DNA of 64,000 nucleotides, from assembly GCF_011043625.1 (NCBI RefSeq), contig NZ_JAAKGT010000003.1, forward strand, positions 62,001 to 126,000, given 5' to 3'. A model generated the notes under the pieces. It made no database searches. It was not told the DNA's origin and worked only from the letters and a program-made list of their open reading frames with translations. This stretch comes from Caulobacter sp. 602-2 (GTDB lineage: Bacteria; Pseudomonadota; Alphaproteobacteria; Caulobacterales; Caulobacteraceae). This document shows, one piece after another, positions 26,687-37,126 of this stretch; within the stretch, counting starts at the first letter, position 1, and every line of letters begins with the position of its first letter. The translations under genes were made by a program, and so were the position numbers.

Positions 26687-26801
26687 TGTCATGCCGGCCG
26701 TAGCGTAGCGAAGCGCCGGGATCTCCCACGGCGGACATATCCCGAACGTGGGAGATCCCGGCTCTATGGATCGCTGGCGCGCTCCTCCGGCCGGGATGAC
26801 A
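26687..26801 (+). repeat. Intergenic inverted repeat, family E
   Basis: Outer arms TGTCATGCCGGCC and GGCCGGGATGACA, with inner arms CGGGATCTCCCACG and CGTGGGAGATCCCGGC, form one long imperfect hairpin between convergent SDR and rpmE genes. The outer ends resemble family A (GTCATTCC...GGAATGAC), so the two may be related. Confidence 0.75.
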
Positions 26802-26862
26802 GTGAAATGGCAGGCGGACGCAGATCCCATCCCGCCCAGCCAGAACCAAGGCCCAGATACAG

Positions 26863-26897
26863 AAAAAGCCGGCCCGCGAACGCGGAGCCGGCTTTTC
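26863..26897. terminator. Bidirectional terminator next to rpmE
   Basis: AAAAAGCCGGC and GCCGGCTTTT form a stem with A-rich and T-rich flanks, so it can work for rpmE (minus) and for plus-strand transcripts coming from the SDR gene. Confidence 0.88.
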
Positions 26898-26925
26898 GTC
26901 GCCCTTACGGCGAGACTTCGAGGCT

Positions 26926-27156
26926 TTAGGCCTTCTTCGCGGTGAAACCGGCGAACTTGGCGTTGAAGCGCGAGACGCGGCCGCCACGGTCCATCAGCTG
27001 GGCGTTGCCGCCCGTCCACGCCGGGTGGGTGCGCGGGTCGATGTCGAGCGCCAGGTTCGCGCCTTCCTTGCCGTAGGTCGAGCGGGTTTGGTAGCTCGAG
27101 CCGTCGGTCAGGGTGACGGTGATGAAGTGGTAGTCGGGGTGAATGTTCTGTTTCAT
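26926..27156 (-). CDS. rpmE: 50S ribosomal protein L31
   Basis: This 76-residue protein starts at ATG 27156 ([20 protein letters not shown]). The L31 pattern continues with [40 protein letters not shown] and [14 protein letters not shown]. It lacks the CxxC zinc pairs, so it is the zinc-free form. It would keep working under zinc limitation. The gene is divergent from the ABC transporter. Confidence 0.95.
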   Translation of the reverse strand: MKQNIHPDYHFITVTLTDGSSYQTRSTYGKEGANLALDIDPRTHPAWTGGNAQLMDRGGRVSRFNAKFAGFTAKKA

Positions 27157-27273
27157 CGGACGGTCCAACCGACTAGAGCGCGGCGTGAAATGTGGGTGAG
27201 CGCCACCAGCGGGGTGGCCCTCGAAGACGCGCGGCTATAAAGAACCCGCGCGATTTTGGCAAGGACCCAGTTG

Positions 27274-29130
<1,857 letters not shown>

Positions 29131-29215
29131 GCCTCGCCGCCCCCTCTTCCGTCGCATTGACGAAGCGCGCGCGGGCGTCGAAAGCTCGCGCCCTTCGTCC
29201 CGGGGGTTGCGTATC

Positions 29216-29749
29216 GTGATCGACAAGCTGACCGTCCTCAATCCGCTGGCCAGGCTGACCGATGCGGAAAGCGCGGGCCGAGCGGCGCGCGCCGGCGCCG
29301 TGGGGCTGTGGCTGACCGCCGCCGGCAGCGTCATCGGCGCCGCCTCGATCCTGCTGCGCTTCGACACCTACCTGGCCAGGATGCGCGCGGCCGCCGCCGC
29401 CAAGGCCGTGCACCAGGACCCGGTCGTGGCCGAGGCCGTGATGCGCAGCATCGGCCCCAGCCTGGCCTGGACGACCATCGGCCTGGCCGTCGTGGTGTCG
29501 CTGGTCTACGGCTGGCTGGGCGTCGTGCAGTGGCGGCGGCGGACGAGGATCATCCCGCTTCTGATGCTGTTGCTGGCGCTGTACGGCCTGCTGGCCACGC
29601 TGGCGGGCCTGCTGGGCGGCCAGACGGCCGGGCTCACACCGCCGCTGCAGCTGGCCCTGAGCCTCACTCTCAGCGCGCTGGCGCTGCTGTGCTTCATCGC
29701 CGGCGTGCGCGGCGGCTTTCGCCTGCACGCCCTGCGCAAGGCCGGCTAG
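29216..29749 (+). CDS. Hypothetical four-helix membrane protein
   Basis: This protein of about 177 residues is taken from GTG 29216, with GGGGG about 10 bases upstream; a TTG at 29207 is an alternative. Hydrophobic segments: GAVGLWLTAAGSVIGAASIL, AWTTIGLAVVVSLVYGWLGV, IPLLMLLLALYGLLATLAGL and LQLALSLTLSALALLCFIAG. No family is recognised. The stop overlaps the stop of the convergent gene by 4 bases. Confidence 0.65.
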   Translation: MIDKLTVLNPLARLTDAESAGRAARAGAVGLWLTAAGSVIGAASILLRFDTYLARMRAAAAAKAVHQDPVVAEAVMRSIGPSLAWTTIGLAVVVSLVYGWLGVVQWRRRTRIIPLLMLLLALYGLLATLAGLLGGQTAGLTPPLQLALSLTLSALALLCFIAGVRGGFRLHALRKAG

Positions 29750-30072
29750 CCGCCCGCCTTCTCGGCCTCGACCGCCTTCTTGATCAGGGCCACGTGGGCC
29801 ACCTGGTCGCGCAGGGCCTGGAAGGCGGGGCTGGAGGGGCCGTCGGGCTGCTCCTGCGCCCAGTCGACCAGGGCCAGCAGCGCCTCGCTGATGCGGCCGA
29901 TCTGGCGACCGTAGCTGCCCACCTCGTCGAGCACGCGGCTTTCCACCTCGGGGCTGCGCGACTGGCCCAGATTGACGGTGAACAGGGAAAAGTCGCCGAA
30001 GCTCCACGACCACGGATTGATGGTCTGGGTCAGCTGGCGCGGGGCCAGGGAAAGCTGGAACGGCTGGGTCAT
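29746..30072 (-). CDS. Hypothetical protein (108 residues)
   Basis: It starts at ATG 30072 (MTQPFQLSLAPRQLTQTINP) with a beta-rich first half containing WSWSFGDFSLFTVNLGQS. An amphipathic helix follows (LDEVGSYGRQIGRISEALLA). No signal peptide, membrane segment or known motif is seen. The amphipathic character suggests a small soluble dimer. Confidence 0.65.
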   Translation of the reverse strand: MTQPFQLSLAPRQLTQTINPWSWSFGDFSLFTVNLGQSRSPEVESRVLDEVGSYGRQIGRISEALLALVDWAQEQPDGPSSPAFQALRDQVAHVALIKKAVEAEKAGG

Positions 30073-30227
30073 GCGGGCCTCCCGGTCAGGAGCGGTCAGC
30101 ATGTCGCCTTTGCAACGCCCGCGTGTGACACGACCGCCGGACGCTGTGGGAAACGATCATCTCGCCCAAGTTGTCGGCCGTGCTAGAGCATCATCGGCGG
30201 AGATTTCGACAGACGGGGGCGTCGGAC

Positions 30228-30800
30228 ATGGGCTTTGGCAGACGGATCGCGGCGGCGGCGATGGGCGCGGCGTTGCTGGCCGGCCACGCGACAGGGGCCC
30301 TGGCCCAGCCGCCCTACTACGCGATGCCCGACGACTGGCGCCGCCAGGAAGAGGCCCCGTACGGCTTCTCGGTCGAGCTGCCCGTCGCACCCGACCGGGA
30401 GGAGGACCGCTCCGCGCCGCCCAGCCTCAACCTCGCCTACCGCGACCGCAACGGAGAGATCGCGATCCTGGCGGTCGACCTGGGCGCGGCGATCTCGCTG
30501 GGCGAGGCCAAGGAAAGCGCCTTGCTGAACGGCATGATGGAGGAGTTCGCCGCCGAGCAGCGCGCGCGGCTCGTCGAGACCCGACCGGTCACGCTGGAGC
30601 ATGGCAGGGCCGTCGAGGCGACCTATCGCGCCCTCTCCGACGACAACATCATGATGAAGGCCCGCGCCATCCTGGCCGGACGCTATGTCTACGTCATCTC
30701 CTCGACGGGCTTCGCCGGGAACATGCCCCTGACCTACGACCGGGTGCTGGCCTCGTTCAGGCCTGTCGCGCCGCCGCCGCCAGCCCCGGGAAGTCGCTGA
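30228..30800 (+). CDS. Hypothetical exported protein (190 residues)
   Basis: From ATG 30228 the protein has a signal peptide (MGFGRRIAAAAMGAALLAGH, cut after GALA). The mature part has alternating strands, such as YGFSVELPVAPDREEDR, EIAILAVDLGAAISLGEA and VTLEHGRAVEATYRALSDDN. This resembles small periplasmic PsbP/DUF1795-like folds, but no family can be named. A Pro-rich C-terminus overlaps the end of the convergent phosphodiesterase gene by 44 bases. Confidence 0.68.
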   Translation: MGFGRRIAAAAMGAALLAGHATGALAQPPYYAMPDDWRRQEEAPYGFSVELPVAPDREEDRSAPPSLNLAYRDRNGEIAILAVDLGAAISLGEAKESALLNGMMEEFAAEQRARLVETRPVTLEHGRAVEATYRALSDDNIMMKARAILAGRYVYVISSTGFAGNMPLTYDRVLASFRPVAPPPPAPGSR

Positions 30801-31842
30801 ACACCCCGTCGACGCCGGCCGCGTACAGCGCCTTCAGAACCGCCGTGACGTCGCCGCGCTGGGCCAGGTAGTCGGGCGCGGACGCATTCCCCTTCCGCAG
30901 GGTCGCCGGCAGGAAGTAGTTCTCGGCCCGCACCGTCCAGGGATGCACCAGCAGGCCCGCGGCATGGGCGTCCTTCACCAGAGAGGTCGCCGGCAGCAGG
31001 GTCTGCTTGTCCTGCGGCACGACCATCGTCTTTTCCGGCCCCAGGCCGTCGGCATAGGCCGCCACGCCCTTCAGCCCCTCGGGCGTGACGAGGTCGGCGT
31101 ACTTCACGTTCGGCAGGTCGGCCGGACCGCCCTCGCCCGCCACCAGCAGGACGAGGCGCGCGGGCGTCTTCAGGCGCAGGGTCTTCAGCGGGCCCACCTC
31201 GAAGCACTGCACGAACACCGGCGCGGTCTTGGAGTTGAGGTCGTTGCGCTTAAGCGCCTCGACCATGCGGCCCTCGATGGGCAGGCCGATCGAGGCGAAA
31301 TAGGCCGGGTGCTTCATCTCCGGATAGACGCCGATCGTGCGGCCCACGCGCTTGCTCTCGGCGCGGGCGAAGGCGACCGCCTCGTCGAAGGTCAGCACGC
31401 TGGCCTGGCCGTCGAAGGCGGCGCTGGCCGGACGCAGCTGCGGCAGCCGCTCGCGGGCCCGCAGGGTCTTGATCTCGGCCAGGGTGAAATCCTCGGTGAA
31501 CCAGCCCGTCAGGCTCTCGCCGTCGATGGTCTTGGTCGCCTTGCGGCCGGCGAACTCGGGCCGGGCGGCCACGTCGGTCGTGCCGCCGATCTCGTTCTCG
31601 TGGCGCACCACCAGGTGGCCGTCCCTGGTCACGACGAGGTCGGGCTCGATGAAGTCGCAGCCCTGGTCCACGGCCAGGCCGTAGGCCAGCAGCGTGTGCT
31701 CGGGACGTTCCCCGGAAGCCCCTCGGTGGGCGATGACCACCGGCTTGCGCACGCCGGCGCGGACCATGGTCGGGATCATGCTGGCGCCCATGGTGCCAGC
31801 GAGAGCGGCGGTCGTCATGGCGCGGCGGGTCAGTAGGGTCAT
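30757..31842 (-). CDS. glpQ: Exported glycerophosphodiester phosphodiesterase
   Basis: This 361-residue protein has a Tat-like signal (TRRAMTTAALAGTMGASMI). The catalytic domain shows VIAHRGASGERPEHT with the catalytic His-Arg and Glu, FIEPDLVVTRDGHLVVRHE with metal-binding Glu/Asp and the second His, and GVYPEMKHPAYFASIGLP. It hydrolyses glycerophosphodiesters to glycerol-3-phosphate and an alcohol in the periplasm. Length fits GlpQ-type enzymes. Confidence 0.92.
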   Translation of the reverse strand: MTLLTRRAMTTAALAGTMGASMIPTMVRAGVRKPVVIAHRGASGERPEHTLLAYGLAVDQGCDFIEPDLVVTRDGHLVVRHENEIGGTTDVAARPEFAGRKATKTIDGESLTGWFTEDFTLAEIKTLRARERLPQLRPASAAFDGQASVLTFDEAVAFARAESKRVGRTIGVYPEMKHPAYFASIGLPIEGRMVEALKRNDLNSKTAPVFVQCFEVGPLKTLRLKTPARLVLLVAGEGGPADLPNVKYADLVTPEGLKGVAAYADGLGPEKTMVVPQDKQTLLPATSLVKDAHAAGLLVHPWTVRAENYFLPATLRKGNASAPDYLAQRGDVTAVLKALYAAGVDGVFSDFPGLAAAARQA

Positions 31843-31918
31843 GGCCGCTGATTAGCGCGCGGGTGTGACGGTTTGGCGAGCGAAAAGCGACAAATTACAA
31901 CCATCGCTTGACGACAAT

Positions 31919-31941
31919 AAATTATCGTGGATTGATAATTT
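31919..31941. promoter_or_regulatory. Palindromic operator over a promoter (DUF2975/XRE operon)
   Basis: AAATTATC-N7-GATAATTT is a perfect 8-bp-arm palindrome. It overlaps the spacer and -10 region of a likely promoter whose -35 is TTGACG at 31908-31913. The first gene starts at 31965. An XRE-type repressor encoded in the same operon (32642) is the natural candidate to bind it. Confidence 0.6.
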
Positions 31942-31964
31942 CAACATCAGCGCTCGGGGGCGAC

Positions 31965-32642
31965 ATGGCCATCAGAACGATCTCAACTCACCTGCCGCGC
32001 TGGCGCGACACAGGGCTGCGGGGCCTGAGCCTGGCGATGGCCTTGTTCTGCGGCGCAGCCGCCGCCGCAATCGTCTCACTCGTCTTCTTCGGCAGCGTCC
32101 TGACCTCTCTCGTCAGCGTTACTGGACGCCCCCTAGACTTCGACATGCCTCATCTGTCGCTTCAGATTCCAGTGTCGAAGCGAACCTCCTGCTACGAAGA
32201 TCGATGCCAGGAGTTACCGGCGGCCCGGCCACTCTCCGAAGAGGCGCCCTCGTTCGCCGGCAGCAGCGCGGCCCTCCTGCCCTCGACCCTACTTGCATAC
32301 GGCTTGGTCCACGCTTGCCTCTGTTTCATTGGCATCGCGCGAGGACGGCACCTCGCCAAGGCTACCATCCGCCATCTCGTGAAATTCGCCCTGGGCGGCC
32401 TGTTGTTCTTATGCCTTACACCGTTCGCGAGCGCATTGAGCCGGTTAGCCGCGCACGTAACTTTCTTTCTGGTGAACCCCACCTGGGCCAAGAAGGTTGT
32501 GTACGTTTACAACGGCGCCAACATGACGCTCCCCATCCTGGCCGACGCGCTCACGCCCATCTACGCCGTCACCCTGACCATCATCGCCCTGATCATGGTC
32601 CGCGCCTCGCGCATCGCTGAAGACCACGCCCAGATCGTCTGA
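31965..32642 (+). CDS. DUF2975-like membrane protein
   Basis: This protein of 225 residues from ATG 31965 (MAIRTISTHLPRWRDTGLRG) has four hydrophobic segments: about residues 18-45, 108-124, 137-157 and 196-215. A Cys-containing loop (SCYEDRCQELP) lies after the first. It overlaps by one base a small XRE-type regulator gene, the usual arrangement for DUF2975 membrane proteins. Codon use is less GC-biased than neighbours, suggesting acquisition. Confidence 0.72.
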   Translation: MAIRTISTHLPRWRDTGLRGLSLAMALFCGAAAAAIVSLVFFGSVLTSLVSVTGRPLDFDMPHLSLQIPVSKRTSCYEDRCQELPAARPLSEEAPSFAGSSAALLPSTLLAYGLVHACLCFIGIARGRHLAKATIRHLVKFALGGLLFLCLTPFASALSRLAAHVTFFLVNPTWAKKVVYVYNGANMTLPILADALTPIYAVTLTIIALIMVRASRIAEDHAQIV

Positions 32643-32845
32643 TGCGGATCGTGGTCAAGCTGGGCGTCGTGATGGCCGACCGCAACGTCAAGTCCAAGGA
32701 CCTGGCGGCCCATGTCGGCATCACCGAGGCCAACCTCTCGCTGCTCAAGCAGGGCAAGGTGAAGGGCGTACGGTTCGAGACGCTGGAGAAGATCTGCGCC
32801 TATCTCGACTGCGAGCCAGGCGACATCCTCAAGATCGAGCGCTGA
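32642..32845 (+). CDS. YozG-like XRE-family transcriptional regulator
   Basis: This 67-residue protein is almost only a helix-turn-helix: VMADRNVKSKDLAAHVGITE, ANLSLLKQGKVKGVRFETLE, KICAYLDCEPGDILKIE. The C-terminal CEPGDILK motif is typical of the YozG/Cro-CI family that pairs with DUF2975 proteins. It would dimerise and bind the palindrome upstream of the operon. Confidence 0.9.
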   Translation: MRIVVKLGVVMADRNVKSKDLAAHVGITEANLSLLKQGKVKGVRFETLEKICAYLDCEPGDILKIER

Positions 32846-32852
32846 CGCAAAG

Positions 32853-32884
32853 AAAAAGGCTCCGGAGCCATGCCCCGGAGCCTT
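32853..32884. terminator. Bidirectional terminator between XRE and suhB genes
   Basis: GGCTCCGG and CCGGAGCC form a stem with an 8-base region between, flanked by AAAAA on the left. It can end suhB on the minus strand and the XRE operon on the plus strand. Confidence 0.8.
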
Positions 32885-32908
32885 CGTCGTTCAATGCGGT
32901 CAGGCGCC

Positions 32909-33706
32909 TCAGCCGGCCGCTTGCAGGGCCTTCAGCACCTGCGGGTGCAGCTCGGGGTTCGAGGCCAGGATCGAGGCGCCCTGCACGGGGTCGCCGTGCT
33001 CTTCGATGGTGGTGACCTTGCCGCCCGATTCCTGGACCATCAGCACGCCGGCGGCGACGTCCCAGGGCTTCAGGTTGCGTTCCCAGTAGGCGTCGAAGCG
33101 GCCGGCGGCCACCCAGGCCAGGTCGAGCGAGGCCGCGCCGAAGCGGCGCACGCCGGCGACCTTCTGGCTGACCTGGTGCAGCTCCTTCAGGAACTGGCCG
33201 TGGCCGGGCTTGCCGACGAACGGCACGCCGGTGGCCAGCACCGACTCGTCCAGGTGCTTGCGGGCGGCGACGCGCAGGCGCTTCTCGGCGCCGAGGAACG
33301 CGCCCTTGCCCTTCTCGACCCAGAACAGGTCGTGGGTGATCGGGTTGTAGGTCACGCCGGCGACGACCTCGCCCTCGCGCTGCAGGGCGATGTTGACCGC
33401 GAAGTGCGGGATGGCGTGCATGAAGTTGGTGGTGCCGTCCAGCGGGTCGACGATCCAGGTGTGGGTCTTGTCGGTGCCCTCGACCATGCCGCGCTCCTCG
33501 CCGAGGAAGCTGTAGCCCGGACGCGCCTTGCTCAGCAGCTCGAACAGGGTCTGCTCGGCCTTGAGGTCGGCGTTGGTCACGAAGTCGCCCGCGCCCTTCT
33601 TGGAGACCTGCAGCTCGGTGACTTCGCCGAAGTCACGGGCCAGACCCCGGGCGGCCTTGCGCGCGGCGTCGATCATCACGTTGAGAAGGGCGGAAGGCGT
33701 GGGCAC
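32909..33706 (-). CDS. suhB: Inositol monophosphatase family protein (SuhB)
   Basis: From GTG 33706 (behind AGGAT) the protein is 265 residues. It has the metal-dependent phosphatase motifs: FLGEERG, WIVDPLDGTTNFMHAIPHFA and the C-terminal NLKPWDVAAGVLMVQESGG. It dephosphorylates inositol-1-phosphate-like substrates, and SuhB relatives also affect transcription antitermination. A longer upstream frame is not conserved-looking. Confidence 0.9.
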   Translation of the reverse strand: MPTPSALLNVMIDAARKAARGLARDFGEVTELQVSKKGAGDFVTNADLKAEQTLFELLSKARPGYSFLGEERGMVEGTDKTHTWIVDPLDGTTNFMHAIPHFAVNIALQREGEVVAGVTYNPITHDLFWVEKGKGAFLGAEKRLRVAARKHLDESVLATGVPFVGKPGHGQFLKELHQVSQKVAGVRRFGAASLDLAWVAAGRFDAYWERNLKPWDVAAGVLMVQESGGKVTTIEEHGDPVQGASILASNPELHPQVLKALQAAG

Positions 33707-33968
33707 GGGCGGATATCCTATGGATTTCCCTGCACCGGCGCGCAGAAGCGCGGCGGCGGGAGACGGACGATGGCAGTGGGAAAGAGCGGGCGCGGAACCT
33801 AGACGCGGCGCCGCCGGAAGGCAAGGCGGGGCAGATTGTCGCGGCCTGGGCCTCGCCACTTGAAAAAAGGGACCGATCGGTCAATTTTATGAGCGGCGGT
33901 TGATCCAGCGCAAAGCGAGGGGTCGCGCCACGCGCAAACTCCCCATAGCGCAAAGAAGGAACGACCCC

Positions 33969-34274
33969 ATGACCAAGTTCTCCCTGATCGCCGCCGCCGT
34001 CGCCCTGCTGGCCGCAGCCCAACCCGTCGCCGCCGAAACCCTGCTGGGCGGCTCGTCCCACGCTCCCGCCGGCTCCTCGCAACGCGTGTCGGTGACCGGC
34101 AAGACCGCGTCCGTGGTCAGCGACGAGCTGACCCGCGCCGCTCGCCAGGTGTGCAGCGCGGCCCTGAAGAGCAGCCGCCACCCGAACTATGCCTCGTGCG
34201 TGACCGAGACCCTCGGCAAGGCCCGCGCCGACTACGCCGCCCTGCGCTCGGCCAGCGCCAACGCGGCCGAGTAA
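33969..34274 (+). CDS. UrcA-like small exported protein
   Basis: This 101-residue protein starts at ATG 33969 behind AAGAAGGA. It has a signal peptide (MTKFSLIAAAVALLAAAQPV, cut after VAA). The mature part has two Cys in the UrcA pattern: AARQVCSAALKSSRHPNYAS followed by CVTETLGKARADY. UrcA proteins are small periplasmic proteins of unknown function common in Caulobacter and sphingomonads. A strong hairpin follows. Confidence 0.75.
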   Translation: MTKFSLIAAAVALLAAAQPVAAETLLGGSSHAPAGSSQRVSVTGKTASVVSDELTRAARQVCSAALKSSRHPNYASCVTETLGKARADYAALRSASANAAE

Positions 34275-34278
34275 AGCC

Positions 34279-34316
34279 TTCCGCGCCGCCGGGGATCCCC
34301 ACCCGGCGGCGCGGAA
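34279..34316 (+). terminator. Strong hairpin after the UrcA-like gene
   Basis: TTCCGCGCCGCCGGG and CCCGGCGGCGCGGAA form a perfect 15-bp stem. The T-run after it is poor (TTGT), so termination or mRNA 3'-end protection are both possible. Confidence 0.65.
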
Positions 34317-34397
34317 TTGTCGGGAAAAAACTCTGCGGCCATGTCACGTCTGGCGCCCTGGCCTCGTCCTGTCGGCGAGAACCCGAGGGATCCGCCG

Positions 34398-35255
34398 ATG
34401 ACCGCCGCCGACACGATCTTCGAAAGCCGCCGCCACGCCATGACCGGCCTGGCCTATCGCATGCTGGGCTCGCGGGCCGAGGCCGAGGACGTGGTGCAGG
34501 ACGCCTGGCTGCGCTGGCGCGAGGTCGACGAGGCCGACGTCGACAATCCGGGCGCGTTTCTCAACCGCGTGGTCTCGCGCCTGTGCCTTGACCGGCTGAA
34601 GTCGGCCCGCGCCCGGCGCGAGCTCTATGTCGGCGAGTGGCTGCCCGAGCCGGTGGTCGACGTCGACGAGACCTTCGGCCTGGGCGAGAACCTGACCGTG
34701 GCCTTCCTGCTGGCGCTGGAACGCCTGACGCCGCTGGAGCGGGCGGCCTTCCTGCTGCACGACGTGTTCGACACGCCCTTCTCCGAGATCGCCGCCACGC
34801 TGGACCGCTCGGAAGCCGCCGTGCGCCAGCTGGCCGCCCGGGCCCGCGACCACGTCAAGGCCGGCAAGCCCCGCTACAAGCCCAGCCCCGACGAGGAGCG
34901 CCGCCTGACCAAGGCCTTCATCGCCGCGGCGCTGAGCGGCGACGCCGCCACGCTGCGCGGACTGCTGGCGCAGGACGTGGTCATGCACGCCGACGGCGGC
35001 GGCAAGGCCTCGGCGACCATGAACCCGGTCTTCGGCCTCGACAACGCCGTGCGGCTGCTCGAAGGCATCGCCCGCAAGTGGCCCCAGCCCGACGACGTGG
35101 CCGTCCGCCTGGCGCGCATCAACGGCCAGCCGGGCGTGGTGCTGTCGCACGCTGGCGTGGTCATCCAGACCATGGGCCTGGACATCGTCGAAGGCCGCAT
35201 CGCCGCCGTCTACACCATGCGCAACCCCGACAAGCTGGCGCGCGTCGTGGCGTGA
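34398..35255 (+). CDS. sigJ: ECF sigma factor of the SigJ (ECF41-like) type
   Basis: This 285-residue protein has sigma region 2 (YRMLGSRAEAEDVVQDAWLR, then NPGAFLNRVVSRLCLDRLKS), region 4 (LTPLERAAFLLHDVFDTPFS, EIAATLDRSEAAVRQLAARA) and a C-terminal SnoaL-like domain (residues about 165-285). This fusion is typical of SigJ/ECF41 factors, in which the C-terminal domain modulates activity instead of a separate anti-sigma. The usual partner oxidoreductase or carboxymuconolactone gene is not seen next to it. Confidence 0.9.
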   Translation: MTAADTIFESRRHAMTGLAYRMLGSRAEAEDVVQDAWLRWREVDEADVDNPGAFLNRVVSRLCLDRLKSARARRELYVGEWLPEPVVDVDETFGLGENLTVAFLLALERLTPLERAAFLLHDVFDTPFSEIAATLDRSEAAVRQLAARARDHVKAGKPRYKPSPDEERRLTKAFIAAALSGDAATLRGLLAQDVVMHADGGGKASATMNPVFGLDNAVRLLEGIARKWPQPDDVAVRLARINGQPGVVLSHAGVVIQTMGLDIVEGRIAAVYTMRNPDKLARVVA

Positions 35256-35264
35256 TCCTTCTCC

Positions 35265-35385
35265 CCTTGCGGGAGAAGGTGGCGGCCGAAGGCCGACGGA
35301 TGAGGGGTCGCGCGGACAGTTCTGAGAGACCCCTCACCCGACCTCCCTTCGGGAGGCCACCCTCTCCCGCAAGGGGAGAGGGATC
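35265..35385 (+). repeat. Intergenic inverted repeat, family C (copy 1)
   Basis: CCTTCTCCCCTTGCGGGAGA begins the element and CTCTCCCGCAAGGGGAGAGG ends it, with inner GACCCCTCACCCGACCTCCC and GGGAGGCCACC blocks. It lies between convergent genes. A related copy is at 50312-50464. Confidence 0.85.
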
Positions 35386-35386
35386 A

Positions 35387-35794
35387 TCAGGGCAACGGAA
35401 CCTTCGCCAGGCTGTCCTTGGTCTCGCAAGCCAGCTTGCCGGCCTTGCCCGCCGCGCCGGAGATGTCGTCGAGCTTGGCTTCCTGGCGCCAGTTCTTGGG
35501 CAGGCCCTTGTCGCCGGCGAAGTCCATGCCGAGGTCCATCCACTTGTCGGCGGCGCAGTCGAGGGCGAAGAGCATGATCGGGCCCTTGCCGGCCGGCCAG
35601 GCCTTGTAGGGCCCGCCGCCCTTGCCTTCGGCGATGCGCAGCACCACCAGGCCGGATTTCTCGTCCACCCTCAGGAAATCGGCGTCATAGAAGGTCTTGG
35701 CCTCGCCCGGGGCCGGTTTCCAGGTCTCCGCCGGAGCGGCGACCGGGACGAGCAGAGGTACGCTGAGCAAACACGCTACGAGCCGCTTCTTCAT
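35387..35794 (-). CDS. Hypothetical exported protein (135 residues)
   Basis: It has a signal peptide (MKKRLVACLLSVPLLVPVAA, cut after APA). The mature part has two Cys (LFALDCAADKWMDLG and GKLACETKDSLAK) and a beta-rich pattern (FLRVDEKSGLVVLRIAEGKG). Similar small periplasmic proteins are common in alphaproteobacteria, but I cannot name a family. Confidence 0.7.
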   Translation of the reverse strand: MKKRLVACLLSVPLLVPVAAPAETWKPAPGEAKTFYDADFLRVDEKSGLVVLRIAEGKGGGPYKAWPAGKGPIMLFALDCAADKWMDLGMDFAGDKGLPKNWRQEAKLDDISGAAGKAGKLACETKDSLAKVPLP

Positions 35795-35877
35795 GGCGGT
35801 CCCTCCCCGTTATCGTTCGCTGGGGAGGGAGGCTATGCCGGTCGCACAACCACGGCAAGAGAACGTCGTTATGCGCG

Positions 35878-36525
35878 TTAGCCGCGGGCGGCCAGGCCCT
35901 GCGCAATGGCCGCGTTCAGGGCCGCCACGGCCGCGTCGGGACCTTCGGGATGGGCCCACACCCCGCCCGAGACGGCCAGGAAGTCGGCGCCGGCGGTCGC
36001 CAGGCCTGCGGCGTTGGCGGCGGTGATCCCGCCGATGGCCACGCAGGGAACCTCCATCGTCTCCTGCCAGATCGACAGGATGTCGGGTTCGGCGACGATC
36101 GGCGCGTCCTTGGTGGTGGTCGGGAAGAAGGCCCCGAAGGCCACGTAGTCGGCCCCGGCCTCGGCGGCTTCCATGGCCAGGTGGCGGCTGTCGTGGCAGG
36201 TGACGCCGACCATGCGGTCCTTGCCCATCAGCTTGCGGGCGGCGGCATAGGGCGTATCGCCCTGGCCCACGTGCACGCCGTCGCAGTCGAGGCGGGCGGC
36301 AAGGTCGGGGCGGTCGTTGAGGATCACCGCCACGTCGTGGGCGCGGGCGATCGGCGCGAGGGCCTCGACGGCGGCGGCCACCGCCTCGTCGGAGACGTCC
36401 TTGAGACGGATCTGCAGGGCCGCAACGTCGCCCCCTTCCAGGGCGCGGGCCAGCTGGCGGCCGAAGGCGGCCAAGTCCGCCAGGGACGGCGGGGTGATCA
36501 GATAGAGGCGGCAGTCGAGCGTCAT
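35878..36525 (-). CDS. thiE: Thiamine phosphate synthase
   Basis: This 215-residue TIM-barrel enzyme starts at ATG 36525 ([20 protein letters not shown]). It has ThiE motifs: [71 protein letters not shown] and [14 protein letters not shown]. It couples the thiazole and pyrimidine halves to form thiamine phosphate. No other thi genes are nearby. Confidence 0.92.
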   Translation of the reverse strand: MTLDCRLYLITPPSLADLAAFGRQLARALEGGDVAALQIRLKDVSDEAVAAAVEALAPIARAHDVAVILNDRPDLAARLDCDGVHVGQGDTPYAAARKLMGKDRMVGVTCHDSRHLAMEAAEAGADYVAFGAFFPTTTKDAPIVAEPDILSIWQETMEVPCVAIGGITAANAAGLATAGADFLAVSGGVWAHPEGPDAAVAALNAAIAQGLAARG

Positions 36526-36754
36526 GCGCCGCCTTTACGCCGATTTGAGGCGGAGCGCGACTTTGGGGGGCTTGGGCCGGGAAGGCTCTCTCCGATAGAC
36601 CCCATATACACCGTCAATTCCCCGCCTTCGCGGGGAAGCTCGGGAGAAGGGGAGCCAAGCCCTCGGCTGTTACTCCGCCCCCCCTCGCCTGCGACGACGC
36701 GCCGCCGTTCACTCGACTGAGAGTCAGTTGCAAACCGGTGGAAAACTGTTAGAT

Positions 36755-36773
36755 GAGAATGACAATCATTCGG
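36755..36773 (+). promoter_or_regulatory. Fur box upstream of bfd
   Basis: GAGAATGACAATCATTCGG matches 14 of 19 positions of the classical Fur box and contains the core AATGACAATCATT palindrome. It lies 16 bases upstream of the bfd start, so iron-bound Fur would repress this gene and perhaps bfr downstream. Confidence 0.75.
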
Positions 36774-36788
36774 TAGGGCGTTCTTTCC

Positions 36789-36974
36789 TTGTACGTCTGC
36801 AATTGTAACGGCATCCGCCAGCGTGAAGTCCGCGCCGCGATCGACGCGGGGGCGACTCGTCCGGCCGAGATCTTCCGCCACAAGGGCTGCCAGGCCCAGT
36901 GCGCCAAGTGCGTATGCGAGATGCGCCAGATGATCCAGGAAGCTCAGGAAGCTCTGGCTTACGCAGCCGAATAA
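36789..36974 (+). CDS. bfd: Bacterioferritin-associated ferredoxin
   Basis: This 61-residue protein uses a TTG start (36789). It carries the four Fe-S ligands of Bfd: CNCNGI near the N-terminus, and CQAQCAKCVCEM. Bfd reduces the heme of bacterioferritin so that stored iron is released. A Fur box precedes it and bfr follows 152 bases downstream, matching the classic pair. The close neighbour bfr and the Fur site support the call. Confidence 0.9.
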   Translation: MYVCNCNGIRQREVRAAIDAGATRPAEIFRHKGCQAQCAKCVCEMRQMIQEAQEALAYAAE

Positions 36975-37126
36975 GGCTTCCTGCGACGCAAAGTCGACGA
37001 TTTCAGGTTACCGCGAAGCACTCTCACGCTTTTCTGTGAGGCTGCGAAACACTTGCACACATTACTGTTGAAGCGCAGAAAAACGCGACTAAGGGTTCGG
37101 TCGAACTCGAACCTTAGGAGGCCGCC

